The notes: generated by a model not told the origin, from the sequence alone. A stretch of 64,000 nt of DNA from CAYQEC01 sp964416425 (GCA_964416425.1 CAYQEC010000004.1:67057-131056), one strand, 5' to 3'; counted from the first letter of the stretch, positions 22,900 to 32,310 are shown. Numbers and translations: made by a program.

Positions 22900-25281
22900 A
22901 TGACCAACCTCCTTCACCGGCACCATGGAGAGTCCCCGATCGTGCTCGAGCGGGACGCCTCGCGCCGCCATCCTGCGGATCTGGCACGCGTTCTCGTCGG
23001 CGGGCTCGGATTCGCGGTGGTGCTACTCATCGTCTCCCGCGACACGGTGTCGGTCTTCGAGCGCGACCTCTTCCGGCTCGTCAACGACCTCCCCGCCATC
23101 ATCGAGCCACCGCTGGCGATCCTCATGCAGGCCGGAAACATCGTGTTCGCGGCGGTGGTCGTGCTCGTTGCCCTGCTGGCGCGCCGGCGTCCGGCGGCGC
23201 GGGACCTGGCCTTGGGCGCCGGGCTTGCGTGGCTGGGTGCCAAGGGCTTCAAACTGCTCGTCGGACGGGCACGACCCGGGGACGTCCTCGCCGGCGTCGT
23301 GCTGCGTGGCAGCCATCCCGGAGTCGGCTTCCCCTCCGGCCACGTCGCGGTCGCCGCCGCCCTCGCCACCGCTCTCAGCCCCTACGTTTCGCGACCCATA
23401 CGGCGTGCGATGTGGGGGACAGTCTTCGTCGTCGCCGTCGGACGCATGTATGTCGGCGCCCATCTCCCCCTCGACGTCACGGGCGGCTGGCTCCTCGGCT
23501 GGGTCGCCGGCTCCGCGGTCCACGTTGCGTTCGGCTCGCCGAGCTGGGTGGTCGCCAGGTCGAAGATCATCAGTGCTCTCCAGGGGATCGGCCTGTCCCC
23601 GGCGCTCGTCACGCAGCCTCAGCTCGATGCCCGTGGTTCGACTCCGTTCGCCGTCGAGGACGCCACGGGTCGCCACTTCTTCGTGAAGGCACTGAGCAGC
23701 GACCAGCGGGATGCCGACTGGCTGTTCAAGGCGACGAGGTTCCTCCTGTTCCGCAACCTCGAAGACGAATCGCCCTTCGCCACACCCAAACAACAACTCG
23801 AGCACGAAGCCTATGTGGCGATGCTGGCACGCCGGGCCGGCGTCCGTGTCCCGGCGGTGATCGAGGTCGTGTCGCTCGATCGGGCCGACGCCCTTCTCGT
23901 GATGGAGTCGGTCACCGGGACCGACGCCGCCACCACGCCCGAGCGCCTCGACGACGACGTCCTCGATCTCTTGTGGCGCGAAGTAGCCGTGCTCCAGAAC
24001 AGCCGCATCGCCCACCGTGACCTCCGCGCCGCAAACGTGTTGATCGATGCCGAGGCCAAGCCGTGGCTCGTCGACTTCGGGTTCGCCGAGGCGTCCGCAT
24101 CGAAGCGGCGCTTGGCCGTCGACGTCACCGAGCTGCTCGTGTCGCTCGCCGTCGTCGTAGGCGTGGATCGCAGCCTGGCTCCCGCCGTCCGCCACGTCGA
24201 CCCCGACATCCTCCGCCTCTGCCTTCCGCTGCTCCAGCGAGCGGCACTCTCGGCCGCCACCCGCCGAGCCCTCGGTTCCGGCGGCGATCTGCTCGACGAG
24301 CTTGGGGCCCAGCTCAGTCGCTCCGTCGGAATCGACGTTCCTCCTCCGAAGGAGCCGCTCCTGCGCATCCGGCCCCGCGTCATCCTGCTCGTTCTCGCCG
24401 CGGGATTCGCACTGCACATCCTGCTCCCACTCGTCGGCGAGATCCCGCGGACGGTCACGGCACTGCAGCAGGTACACGTGGACTGGCTGGCGATCGTGCT
24501 CCTCGCCTCCGCTCTCACCTATGCCGGGGCCGCCCTCAGCCTCGTGGCGGCCTGCCCCGTGGACCTGCCGTATCTACGGACGCTGGGCGTCGCAGCTGCC
24601 TCCTCGTTCACCAACCGGCTCGCCCCGTCCGGACTGGGCCGTGTCGGGCTCGACGTACGCTACGTTGAACGCCACGGCACTTCCCGATCCGTCGCCGTCG
24701 CCACCGAGACCATGAACGCCCTGGGCAGCGCCGTCGTCCACGGGACGGCGCTCGTCGTGGCCGGCCTCCTCTTCGGGGGGACCGTGCTCGGTCGGCTGCA
24801 CCTGCCGAGTGAGGTCGTTGTTGTCGTCGTGGCCCTGGCCATACTGCTGAGCGCCGGCGTTCTCCTCGTCGTCGGGCCGTGGCGCCGGATCGTCATGCGC
24901 AGCCTCACCGAGGCCTGGGCCGCCTTCCGGACCGTGGCCCGCCGTCCCACCAAACTCGTCCGACTCCTCGGCGGGGCCGTGGTGCTGAACACCGGCTACA
25001 TCCTCGCCCTCGAGGCATCGCTGGAGGCGGTAGGTGTCACGGCCGGCGCCGGCATGGTGACGTTGGTGTATCTGGGCGGCGCCGCCGTCGCCTCGGCGAG
25101 CCCCACACCAGGAGGTCTCGGTGCCGCAGAGGCTGCCTACATCGCCGGACTCACCGCCGCAGGAGTGGAGACCAGCCTCGCCGTCGCCGCCGTGCTGGTG
25201 TTTCGCTTCTTCACGTTCTGGCTGCCGACACTGCCCGGGTGGTTCGCGTTCCGGTGGCTGCGCCGCCACGAGTACGTGTAG
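22900..25281 (+). CDS. PAP2 phosphatase / protein kinase-like / LPG-synthase-TM three-part fusion
   Basis: 793 residues from ATG 22900; no good ribosome site is seen, and starts up to 22747 are possible. Residues 25-220 are a PAP2 phosphatase with all three motifs: KGFKLLVGRARP, GFPSGHVAVA and GRMYVGAHLPLD. Residues 225-465 form a kinase-like domain with IAHRDLRAANVLID and WLVDFGFAEA. Residues 490-793 are the multi-helix UPF0104/lysylphosphatidylglycerol-synthase membrane region (TNRLAPSGLGRVGLDVRYVE; SPTPGGLGAAEAAYIAGL). All catalytic residues are present. A role in lipid-linked intermediate dephosphorylation and flipping is inference. Confidence 0.85.
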   Translation: MTNLLHRHHGESPIVLERDASRRHPADLARVLVGGLGFAVVLLIVSRDTVSVFERDLFRLVNDLPAIIEPPLAILMQAGNIVFAAVVVLVALLARRRPAARDLALGAGLAWLGAKGFKLLVGRARPGDVLAGVVLRGSHPGVGFPSGHVAVAAALATALSPYVSRPIRRAMWGTVFVVAVGRMYVGAHLPLDVTGGWLLGWVAGSAVHVAFGSPSWVVARSKIISALQGIGLSPALVTQPQLDARGSTPFAVEDATGRHFFVKALSSDQRDADWLFKATRFLLFRNLEDESPFATPKQQLEHEAYVAMLARRAGVRVPAVIEVVSLDRADALLVMESVTGTDAATTPERLDDDVLDLLWREVAVLQNSRIAHRDLRAANVLIDAEAKPWLVDFGFAEASASKRRLAVDVTELLVSLAVVVGVDRSLAPAVRHVDPDILRLCLPLLQRAALSAATRRALGSGGDLLDELGAQLSRSVGIDVPPPKEPLLRIRPRVILLVLAAGFALHILLPLVGEIPRTVTALQQVHVDWLAIVLLASALTYAGAALSLVAACPVDLPYLRTLGVAAASSFTNRLAPSGLGRVGLDVRYVERHGTSRSVAVATETMNALGSAVVHGTALVVAGLLFGGTVLGRLHLPSEVVVVVVALAILLSAGVLLVVGPWRRIVMRSLTEAWAAFRTVARRPTKLVRLLGGAVVLNTGYILALEASLEAVGVTAGAGMVTLVYLGGAAVASASPTPGGLGAAEAAYIAGLTAAGVETSLAVAAVLVFRFFTFWLPTLPGWFAFRWLRRHEYV

Positions 25282-25311
25282 CGGAACGACCCCGGCGGTC
25301 ACGAAGGCCGA

Positions 25312-26347
25312 TCAGTGGCGGTTGATCGTGACTGTGACGTCGGGTCCCAGCTCGTCGATCAGATCCTGCTCGAAGGAGGAAGCCGGGGGGACGGCGCCTT
25401 CGCCCGAAAGGTCGACGGTGACGCGACTGCCGTCGACGGCGATGTGATCGACAACGACACCCGACTGAAGGCCGAGGGTGGCGATGACCTGGCGGTCGAC
25501 GGCGGACGTCAAGCTGGTGTCGTCGAGGACACGGAGGTAGGTGTTGGTCAGCGGTATGGCCACCAGAACGGCAGCCGCCAGCGCCGCGGCGAGGCCGGCG
25601 ATCGGCTTCCATCCGGAGCGGCGCAGACGGGGAAACGGCGCGTAGCCGGTGATCAGCAGAACCGCGGTGGCGGCAAGCACCATCCCAATCAGATTGGCGC
25701 TGAACAGAACGACTGCTCCCTTGGCGAGGGTGAGGCGGTGTTCCTCCAGCATCAGACCGACGGCGGCCAACGGTGGGACGAGGGCGACCGCGATGGCGAC
25801 TCCGGTGAGGGTCGAGGCCAACTCGTTGCGGGTCTTCGCATATGCGCCGGCGGCACCGGCGAGAAGCGCCACCCCGAGATCACGCAGGTCGGGGCTGGTG
25901 CGGGCGAGTATCTGCCCGGTCGGAGTCGCCCTGGGAAGCAGGACACCGATCAAGAAGGCGATCCCGATCACCAGGATGGCCCCGGCGACGGCGACGAGGA
26001 ACACCCGCAGCGTTTCCCGAGGCCAGGCCAGCGCGATGGCACCACCGAGCGCCGTGATCGGCTCCGCGAGTGGGGCGATCACCATGGCGCCGATCACCGT
26101 TGCCGCCGAGTCCTGGGAGAGACCGAAGGTGGCGATGCCGGCGGACAGGCCGAGCATGATCACGAACGGCGAACCATCTCGGGTCGCTGTCGAATACGAC
26201 TTCGCGGAGGACCCGCGACCGGTCGCTACGACTGATTCGACGCCGCAGCAGCCACCCTGGATGAGCCGCGTCGGGTGCCTGGGCGGCGATCTCGTCGATC
26301 GCTTGTGTGATAGACCGGCGATGATTTCTTTCGAGCAAGGCTTGCAC
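25312..26347 (-). CDS. DUF389 membrane protein with apparent frameshift near 26180
   Basis: From about 26175 down, the frame encodes a DUF389 protein: GSPFVIMLGLSAGIATFGLSQDSAATVIGAMVIAPLAEPI, LLAGAAGAYAKTRNEL, LTGVAIAVALVPPLAAVGL, and a C-terminal soluble domain. Upstream of 26185 the family-like sequence lies in a different frame: from a GTG at 26347 it reads QALLERNHRRSITQAIDEIA and LREVVFDSDPR, which joins naturally to DGSPFVIML after a one-base shift at the CCCGAGATGG stretch. The continuous frame to 26478 is Cys/Ser-rich and unlike the family. It is either a sequencing error or a recent mutation. Transport is often proposed for DUF389 but not proven. Confidence 0.7.
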
Positions 26348-26584
26348 CCTACCGTCTCACTGCTCCCACGGCGCCCCGCCCACACGGCCCGCAAGTCCTG
26401 AAGGCCCGGGGAGGAACGCGGCGACCCATCCACGGGCATATTGGTGTACCCTGGGGGCATCGGCGGTGCAACCGCCACTCACCCTTGCACGCAGAGCCTC
26501 CGACCTGGCATTCCGGTCTCCCTGCCTGGACGAGTGATCGCCACCGTCCACCACCCAGGTGGGCCGCCATCCTCGGAGGATCAA

Positions 26585-27763
26585 ATGCAATTCGACGTGC
26601 ACGGCACTTCTATCGGCTTTGTCAGTACGTATCCGCCCACCGTCTGCGGCCTGGCAACCTACACGGCCTCGCTCCTCGGCGCCGTCGCCTCCGATCGCGG
26701 CTCCCGTTCTGGGCTCGGGGTGGTCGGCCTCGAGGCCGGATCCGCAGGATCCGCCTCTCGGGACGTGGTGTTCCATCACCGGGTGGGCAACGCCGCTTCA
26801 CTCGAGATGGCGACGCGGGTGCTGAACACGTACGACACCGTTTCGCTCCAGCACGAGTTCGGCATCTTTGGCGGAGAAGACGGCGACGAGGTGCTCGATC
26901 TCGTTGCCGGGCTCACCGTACCCACGGCCGTGACCTTCCACACGCTGCTTCAACGCCCCACCCGGCATCAGAGGATGATCATCGATCGTCTCGCCGCACA
27001 CGCAGCCCGCATGATGGTCATGAGCCAGACGGGGGCACGCCGGCTGGTCGACCAGCACGGCATCGACCCGACACGCATCGAGGTGATCCCCCACGGAGCC
27101 GACGCACTCTTCGCAGGCCCCTCGCTGGTGAACGGCGACCGCCCTCTCGTGCTCACCTGGGGACTGATCGGGCCCGGTAAGGGCCTGGAATGGGCGATCG
27201 AAGCCTTCGCCGATCTGGCCCGCCTGGATCCGCAACCTCGGTACCTGATCGCCGGTGCCACCCACCCGCTGATACGTGAGGCCGCGGGTGAGTCCTATCG
27301 GCAGGAACTCGTCTCGCTCGTCCATCGTCTCGGATTGGACGACATGGTCGAGTTCGACGACCGGTACCTCAGCCGGCAGGCGCTCGCCCACATGGTGCGC
27401 AAAGCCGACCTGGTCGTCCTCCCGTATGCGTCAGTCGAGCAGGTGACCTCGGGTGTCCTGGTGGAGGCGATCGCCGCCGCCAAGCCCGTGATCGCCACGC
27501 GGTTCCCCCACGCCGTCGAGCTGCTCTCGGGAGGAGCCGGCATCACCGTGCCCCACGGCGACCCGGCAGCGCTCAGCGCCGCCCTCCGACGTCTGCTGGC
27601 CGATCGCCGCCTCACGTCGCAGATGGCCCAAGCAGCCGGGCGCCTGGCCGACGGATGGTTTTGGCCGACCATCGGACGGCGTTTCGACGCCATGATGGCC
27701 GGCATCGCCGAACCCGACCGATTCACACGATCGATACCGGCGATGAGCCGTGTCGCCGGATGA
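26585..27763 (+). CDS. GT4-type glycosyltransferase
   Basis: 392 residues with a GT-B fold. N-terminal domain: GFVSTYPPTVCGLATYTASL and a DTVSLQHEFGIFGG segment. C-terminal nucleotide-sugar domain: LTWGLIGPGKGLEWAIEAF, YLIAGATHP, VVLPYASVEQVTSGVLVEAIAAAKPVIAT with the E-x7-E pattern. Donor and acceptor are unknown. GGAGG lies five bases before the ATG. It is first in a three-gene operon with the TDDNARAL protein and GH130; the next gene starts inside its last 14 bases. Confidence 0.88.
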   Translation: MQFDVHGTSIGFVSTYPPTVCGLATYTASLLGAVASDRGSRSGLGVVGLEAGSAGSASRDVVFHHRVGNAASLEMATRVLNTYDTVSLQHEFGIFGGEDGDEVLDLVAGLTVPTAVTFHTLLQRPTRHQRMIIDRLAAHAARMMVMSQTGARRLVDQHGIDPTRIEVIPHGADALFAGPSLVNGDRPLVLTWGLIGPGKGLEWAIEAFADLARLDPQPRYLIAGATHPLIREAAGESYRQELVSLVHRLGLDDMVEFDDRYLSRQALAHMVRKADLVVLPYASVEQVTSGVLVEAIAAAKPVIATRFPHAVELLSGGAGITVPHGDPAALSAALRRLLADRRLTSQMAQAAGRLADGWFWPTIGRRFDAMMAGIAEPDRFTRSIPAMSRVAG

Positions 27764-28835
27764 ACGTGCCGGCGTAGCCGGTCACCCCGTCGCCTCCTCC
27801 TGGCGGACACCGTTACCGCCGCCGACGTTCGCGCATCTCCGCAGGCTCACCGGACGAAGAGGCCTCTGGGAGCACGCTCACATGTCGACCCCCCGCGCCG
27901 AGCACGGGTTCTGCACCGATGACAACGCCCGCGCCCTGGTGGTCGTGTCACAACCGGAGACGCCCCCGGACGGAGTGGCCGACCTCGCCGCCACCTACCT
28001 CGCGTTCGTCCTGGATGCTCGCACCGGCTCGGGACGGTTCCACAACCGGTGCAGCGCCGACGGTGTCTGGCTCGACGAGTTCGGAGGCGACGACAGCCAG
28101 GGCCGAGCCTGGTGGGGCCTCGGCACGGCGGCCCGGATGGGCCCGACCGCCTCGATCCGTGACGAGAGCGCCGAAGCCTTCGCCGCCTGCGCCGCTTTCG
28201 AATCCCCCCATCTGCGGTCCAACGCCTACGCGGCTCTCGGTGCGATCGAGATGCTCGCCGTCGATCCTGGCCACCGGGCCGCAACCGATCTGCTGGAGCG
28301 CACCTCCAGGGTCATCGTCGAAGCCTCCCACTCGAGGATCCCCTGGCCCGAGGCCCGCCTCTCATACGACAACGCACGTCTTCCCGAGGCGCTCCTGGGG
28401 GCCGGCCTGAGACTGGGTCGCGGCCGACTGATCAAGACGGGCGTCAGGCTGCTGGAATGGTTGGTCCGGGTCGAGACCAATGGAGACCATTTCAGCTTCA
28501 CCCCATCCACCGGATGGGAACCCGGAGAGTCACGCCCCGCCTTCGACCAGCAACCGATCGAGGCCTGGGCCATGGCGACGGCCTGCCACCGCGCATGGTC
28601 GGTCACCGGTGAGGACGTGTGGAGACTCCGCGCCAGCGGTGCCGCACAGTGGCTGATGGGACGGAACGACACCGGAATGGTGCTCCACGACACGGCCACC
28701 GGGGGAACCAGCGACGGTTTGATGCAGCACTCGATCAACCAGAACCTCGGCGCCGAATCGACGCTCGCCGGGATTGCCGCACTTCAGATCGCCGCCATGT
28801 GCGCCGTCGATGACCGCGGGAAGGGCATACTCTGA
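27750..28835 (+). CDS. Glycoside-processing (alpha/alpha-barrel-like) protein with TDDNARAL motif
   Basis: 361 residues from a GTG that overlaps the glycosyltransferase by 14 bases. HLRRLTGRRGLWEHAHMSTPRAEHGFCTDDNARALVVV near residues 29-66 matches a module found beside or fused to GT4 enzymes. The rest is helical, with periodic aromatic-rich segments (RAWWGLGTAARMG, SYDNARLPEALLGAGLRLG, QQPIEAWAMATACHRAW), suggesting an (alpha/alpha) barrel as in unsaturated glycosidases. No catalytic assignment is possible. Its TGA overlaps the ATG of the GH130 gene. Confidence 0.65.
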   Translation: MSPDERAGVAGHPVASSWRTPLPPPTFAHLRRLTGRRGLWEHAHMSTPRAEHGFCTDDNARALVVVSQPETPPDGVADLAATYLAFVLDARTGSGRFHNRCSADGVWLDEFGGDDSQGRAWWGLGTAARMGPTASIRDESAEAFAACAAFESPHLRSNAYAALGAIEMLAVDPGHRAATDLLERTSRVIVEASHSRIPWPEARLSYDNARLPEALLGAGLRLGRGRLIKTGVRLLEWLVRVETNGDHFSFTPSTGWEPGESRPAFDQQPIEAWAMATACHRAWSVTGEDVWRLRASGAAQWLMGRNDTGMVLHDTATGGTSDGLMQHSINQNLGAESTLAGIAALQIAAMCAVDDRGKGIL

Positions 28836-30304
28836 TGCCGGCCATTCCGGTCACCCGATCAGCCGTTCGCCTGCTGCCCGACTCCTCCCGGTGCATCACC
28901 AAGCCCTATCTGCCTTCTGATCGCGACACCGTCGAGGGAGGGACGCGCGTCGAGAGGCTGATCCAGCGGGTGATGGCAATGCCCCCCGACGAAGCCCGGG
29001 ACACCCTCGAGGGCCTTCGGCGGCAATTCGGTGGACGGCATGCCGACCTCGACAAGGTGCTCCTCCGAGGCTTCCTCGTGGTGGCTCACCTGATACCCGA
29101 TGCGGCCGGCCTCTCCGAAGAGGAACAGACGCTGATCGGGGCGTACTTCATGCACGAATACTCCATCGAAGGGGCGGCCGTCACCAACCCTTCCATCGTG
29201 GAGGCGCCGGACCAGACTGGTGCACCCGCCGGATCCCTTCGGGTCGTGGTCAGCATCCGGGCAGTAGGAGAGGGCCACATCTCGTCGATCGAGTTCCGGA
29301 CCGGACTGGTCGGGCCGAACGGAGATGTCGAACTCGCCGCACCGGGCGCGCCCGCGACCGGGCATCGCCTGTCCCCGGTATTCCACAAGGCCCTGTTCAT
29401 GGCCAAGCTCGAAGAGATCGGCGAAGGCGACGGATTCGCCCAACAGGCTCTCGGCCAGCTCGGCGACTGGTTCACGATGACGCAACTCGACGAGGCACTC
29501 GCCGATCTCGGGCGACACGAAGCCTCGTCGCATGCCGTGCAGCATGTCATCCAGGCGATGCACTGGTTGGCCTCGTCGAACTACGAGCTCGCTTTCCCCC
29601 TCGAATCGGACCTGTCGCAGCGGGTGCTGTTCCCGAGCGGTCCGGCCGAGAGCCAGGGCATGGAAGACGCCAGATTGGTCCGGTTCGTCGGACCGGACGG
29701 AGCGGTCGTCTACTACGCGACCTACACCGCCTTCGACGGCTTCAGCGTCCTCCCCCAGCTCATCGAGACCGTGGACTTCCGCACCTTCCGGATCGCCACT
29801 CTCAACGGACCGGCCGCCAGGAACAAGGGGATCGCCATCTTCCCCCGCCTGGTCGGTGGACGGTATGCCGCGCTGGGCAGATTCGACGGCGAGACCAACC
29901 ACCTCATGCTCTCCGATCACGTGCGTTTCTGGCACGACACCGCACAGATCCAGCTCCCCACCTACCCGTGGGAGCTGATGCAGATCGGCAACTCCGGTGC
30001 CCCACTCGAGACGGAGGCGGGATGGCTGGTGGTGACCCACGGGGTAGGCCCGATGCGCCGCTACGTCCTCGGCGCCATCCTGCTCGACATCGACGATCCG
30101 CGGGTGGTGATCGGACACCTCCGGGAACCGCTTCTCGAACCGGACGAGGGCGAGCGTGAGGGGTATGTGCCGAACGTGGTCTACTCGTGTGGATCAATCA
30201 TTCACGACGGCCGGCTCGTGATCGCCTACGGTGCCTCCGACACGTCGACCCGCTTCGCCTCCGTCGAGGTCGATGCGCTGCTCGCCGAGTTGACGAAGCA
30301 CTGA
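28835..30304 (+). CDS. GH130-family beta-mannoside phosphorylase or mannosidase
   Basis: 489 residues. The GH130 five-bladed propeller core lies in the C-terminal two thirds: AESQGMEDARLVRFVGPDG with the acidic pair, YYATYTAFDGFSVLPQLIETVDF, KGIAIFPRLVGGRYAALGRFDGETNHLMLS, ELMQIGNSGAPLETEAGWLVVTHGVG and VVYSCGSIIHDGRLVIAYGASD. GH130 enzymes phosphorolyse or hydrolyse beta-mannosides. The 170-residue N-terminal helical extension is typical of one subgroup. Which reaction is used depends on phosphate-binding residues that cannot be assigned without a structure alignment. It ends 14 bases from the convergent second glycosyltransferase. Confidence 0.85.
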   Translation: MPAIPVTRSAVRLLPDSSRCITKPYLPSDRDTVEGGTRVERLIQRVMAMPPDEARDTLEGLRRQFGGRHADLDKVLLRGFLVVAHLIPDAAGLSEEEQTLIGAYFMHEYSIEGAAVTNPSIVEAPDQTGAPAGSLRVVVSIRAVGEGHISSIEFRTGLVGPNGDVELAAPGAPATGHRLSPVFHKALFMAKLEEIGEGDGFAQQALGQLGDWFTMTQLDEALADLGRHEASSHAVQHVIQAMHWLASSNYELAFPLESDLSQRVLFPSGPAESQGMEDARLVRFVGPDGAVVYYATYTAFDGFSVLPQLIETVDFRTFRIATLNGPAARNKGIAIFPRLVGGRYAALGRFDGETNHLMLSDHVRFWHDTAQIQLPTYPWELMQIGNSGAPLETEAGWLVVTHGVGPMRRYVLGAILLDIDDPRVVIGHLREPLLEPDEGEREGYVPNVVYSCGSIIHDGRLVIAYGASDTSTRFASVEVDALLAELTKH

Positions 30305-30318
30305 CCCCGGCGCTCCGG

Positions 30319-31365
30319 TCACTCCTCCAGAATCCGGCGATACAGCACCAGGTAGTCGTCGACCATCCGGGCCGCGTCGAACCTCCCCTCGATCGAGCGG
30401 CGAACGCCGCCACGGTCGAGATACTCTGCATCGCCCACCGCGTCCACCGCCTCCTGCACCGTGGAGACCAGGTACCCGTTCACGCCCGGCCGGACGATCT
30501 CAGGCATCGAACCCCGCGAGTGGGTGACCACCGGGGTTCCGCACGCCATCGCCTCCACCACGCTGAATCCGAACGGCTCGTCGAAGTCGATGAGGTGGAG
30601 GAGCGCTCGGGCTCGTCCCAGTACATCCTGGCGGCGCTCAGGACCGACCGGTCCGAGATACTGCACGCGGTTCCCGCCGAGGCGCGGCTTGACCACACGC
30701 TCGAAGTACTCGCGGTCCTGGATGATGCCAGCGATCACGAGGGGCATACCCGCCCGGTCGGCGACCTCGATGGCGGCCTCCGTCCCCTTGTCGGGATGGA
30801 TCCGTCCGAAGAAGACCAACGAATCCCCGCCCGGACCGACGTCGAACGATCCCATGTCGATGCCGTGGTGGATCGTCGCCGCATACTGCAGCGCAGGGTG
30901 CCGATCGGCATCGCTGATCGCCACGTACCGGACTCGATCGGCGTACTCCAGGTAGACCGGCAAGGTGGCGTCTGAGGCGAATCCGTGAATCGTGGTCACG
31001 ACCGGGACGTCGACGAGTCGTGTGTACGTGAGCGGGAGGAAGTCGAAGCTGTTGTGAATCAGGTCGAACTGGGATGCGCGCTCGAACGCGGCGGCGATGT
31101 GCAGTGCTTCCCACGCCTTGGCGTCGAGCGTCGTATCCTCCGAGTATCCGGTGGGAGCTACGCCCACCAGACGGGCCGAGGTGACCGAGTCGGCGGTGGC
31201 GAACAGCGTGACCTCGACCCCGCGAGCGACGAGTCCCTCCGTCAGCAACGACGCGAACAGCTCCCACGGCCCGTAGTGGCGGGGGGGAACCCGCCACGAG
31301 ATCGGAGCGAGCACCGCGACGCGCAGGGGGTCCGAGAGACGGCGAGCCGTGGTGGCGGCACTCAC
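30319..31365 (-). CDS. GT4-type glycosyltransferase
   Basis: 348 residues, GT-B fold. N-terminal: VAVLAPISWRVPPRHYGPWELFASLLTEGLVARG, and DLIHNSFDFLPL. C-terminal: VFFGRIHPDKGTEAAIEVA, LVIAGIIQDREYFERVVKP, LIDFDEPFGFSVVEAMACGTPVVTHSRGSMPEIV with the E-x7-E motif. It faces the GH130 operon tail to tail, and together they look like one glycan cassette. Sugar donor and product are unknown. Confidence 0.9.
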   Translation of the reverse strand: MSAATTARRLSDPLRVAVLAPISWRVPPRHYGPWELFASLLTEGLVARGVEVTLFATADSVTSARLVGVAPTGYSEDTTLDAKAWEALHIAAAFERASQFDLIHNSFDFLPLTYTRLVDVPVVTTIHGFASDATLPVYLEYADRVRYVAISDADRHPALQYAATIHHGIDMGSFDVGPGGDSLVFFGRIHPDKGTEAAIEVADRAGMPLVIAGIIQDREYFERVVKPRLGGNRVQYLGPVGPERRQDVLGRARALLHLIDFDEPFGFSVVEAMACGTPVVTHSRGSMPEIVRPGVNGYLVSTVQEAVDAVGDAEYLDRGGVRRSIEGRFDAARMVDDYLVLYRRILEE

Positions 31366-31438
31366 CAGGGTCCCGAGTCAATCCACAGCGATGCAGCGAT
31401 GTCGAACTCGATTCACGCGATCAGTGGCCGACCGCCCC

Positions 31439-31564
31439 TCAGAAGACCTTGCCCGACTTGGCCTCGGGAGTGCCCTTCTTCGTCTTCTTGTCGAGGCGCT
31501 TCTGCTTGAGGTCCTTGGCGGCCGCCTTCTTGGTGCTCCTGCCGCCCTTGTCCTTGGTTCCCAT
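31439..31564 (-). CDS. Small Lys-rich protein (41 aa)
   Basis: A 41-codon gene with GGAGG six bases before the ATG. Sequence character: MGTKDKGGRSTKKAAAKDLK followed by QKRLDKKTKKGTPEAKSGKVF, about one third Lys/Arg. Very similar small basic proteins recur in actinobacterial genomes; nucleic-acid binding is likely but unproven. It lies 75 bases downstream of the glycosyltransferase start on the same strand side. Confidence 0.7.
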   Translation of the reverse strand: MGTKDKGGRSTKKAAAKDLKQKRLDKKTKKGTPEAKSGKVF

Positions 31565-31805
31565 CGCTGCCTCCAGGCCGGCCACCGAGACGGCGGCCAT
31601 GGACCATTGTCTCACACCGCGATCCGCTGGCCGGCCCTCTCACACCGCTCAAATCCACGACTCTCGGCGCCACTCAGATCGACATCGCTGACGGGATCGC
31701 CCGAGATCGTCACGGTCGCATCCGATGAGGCCAAGGACGTCGTGTCGGGCGTCATGATCCTGCTGCGGCGGCGGGCGTTGCAGAAGGAGCGCCTTCAAGC
31801 CCTCG

Positions 31806-31878
31806 CTCCGGGGGGGAGACTCGAACTCCCAACACACGGATTAACAGTCCGCTGCTCTGCCGATTGAGCTACCCCGGA
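31806..31878 (-). tRNA. tRNA-Asn (GTT)
   Basis: A 73-base cloverleaf without encoded CCA. Acceptor TCCGGGG pairs with CCCCGGA, discriminator G. D arm GCTC...GAGC, anticodon stem GCGGA/TCCGT with loop CTGTTAA, T arm GGGAG-TTCGAGT-CTCCC. Confidence 0.95.
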
Positions 31879-31977
31879 AGGCCGCCCCGAATGGAGCCGC
31901 CGGATGGTATCACAGCCCCGGAAGCGCACTCGCTGCTCGGCGGCGCGCCACAAACCGGCGGATGCCAGAATGGCCCC

Positions 31978-32229
31978 ATGAAGTTTCGCACCGGTGTCAT
32001 CGTCGGATTCGCCGCCGGCTACGTGCTGGGCTCCAAGGCGGGACGGGACCGCTACGAGCAGATTCGCAAGCTGTACCGGCGGGTTGCCTCCAGCGAGCAG
32101 GTCCGGAAAGCCCTCGACCAGGGACGGCAGCTCGCCGACAGCGGAACCGCCCGCGCCCGGGACGTCGTCAGCCAGCAGCTCTCCTCGGCCAGCGAGACGA
32201 TCCGGGAGCAGCTCGACCGCGCCGACTGA
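31978..32229 (+). CDS. YtxH-like small protein (83 aa)
   Basis: The start FRTGVIVGFAAGYVLGSKAGRDRYEQI combines a short Gly-zipper membrane helix with the GSKAGRDRYEQI signature seen in actinobacterial YtxH-like proteins. The remainder is an amphipathic helix (LADSGTARARDVVSQQLSSASETIREQL). It is probably membrane-attached; related proteins are stress-linked, function unknown. Confidence 0.75.
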   Translation: MKFRTGVIVGFAAGYVLGSKAGRDRYEQIRKLYRRVASSEQVRKALDQGRQLADSGTARARDVVSQQLSSASETIREQLDRAD

Positions 32230-32310
32230 GCGGCCCGACCGCGCCGGGAGCCACCGATCGGGTGCCCTCGGGGCGGATCAGTGCAACGTTCCGCCGGGCC
32301 GGCGCGTGGT

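Noticed and set aside
26348..26478. N-terminal extension of the DUF389 frame
   Set aside because: Cys/Ser-rich sequence unlike the family; the matching N-terminus lies in another frame, so a frameshift explains the region better.
28859..30118. Minus-strand open frame opposite GH130
   Set aside because: Shadow of the GH130 gene, whose motifs are unambiguous on the plus strand.
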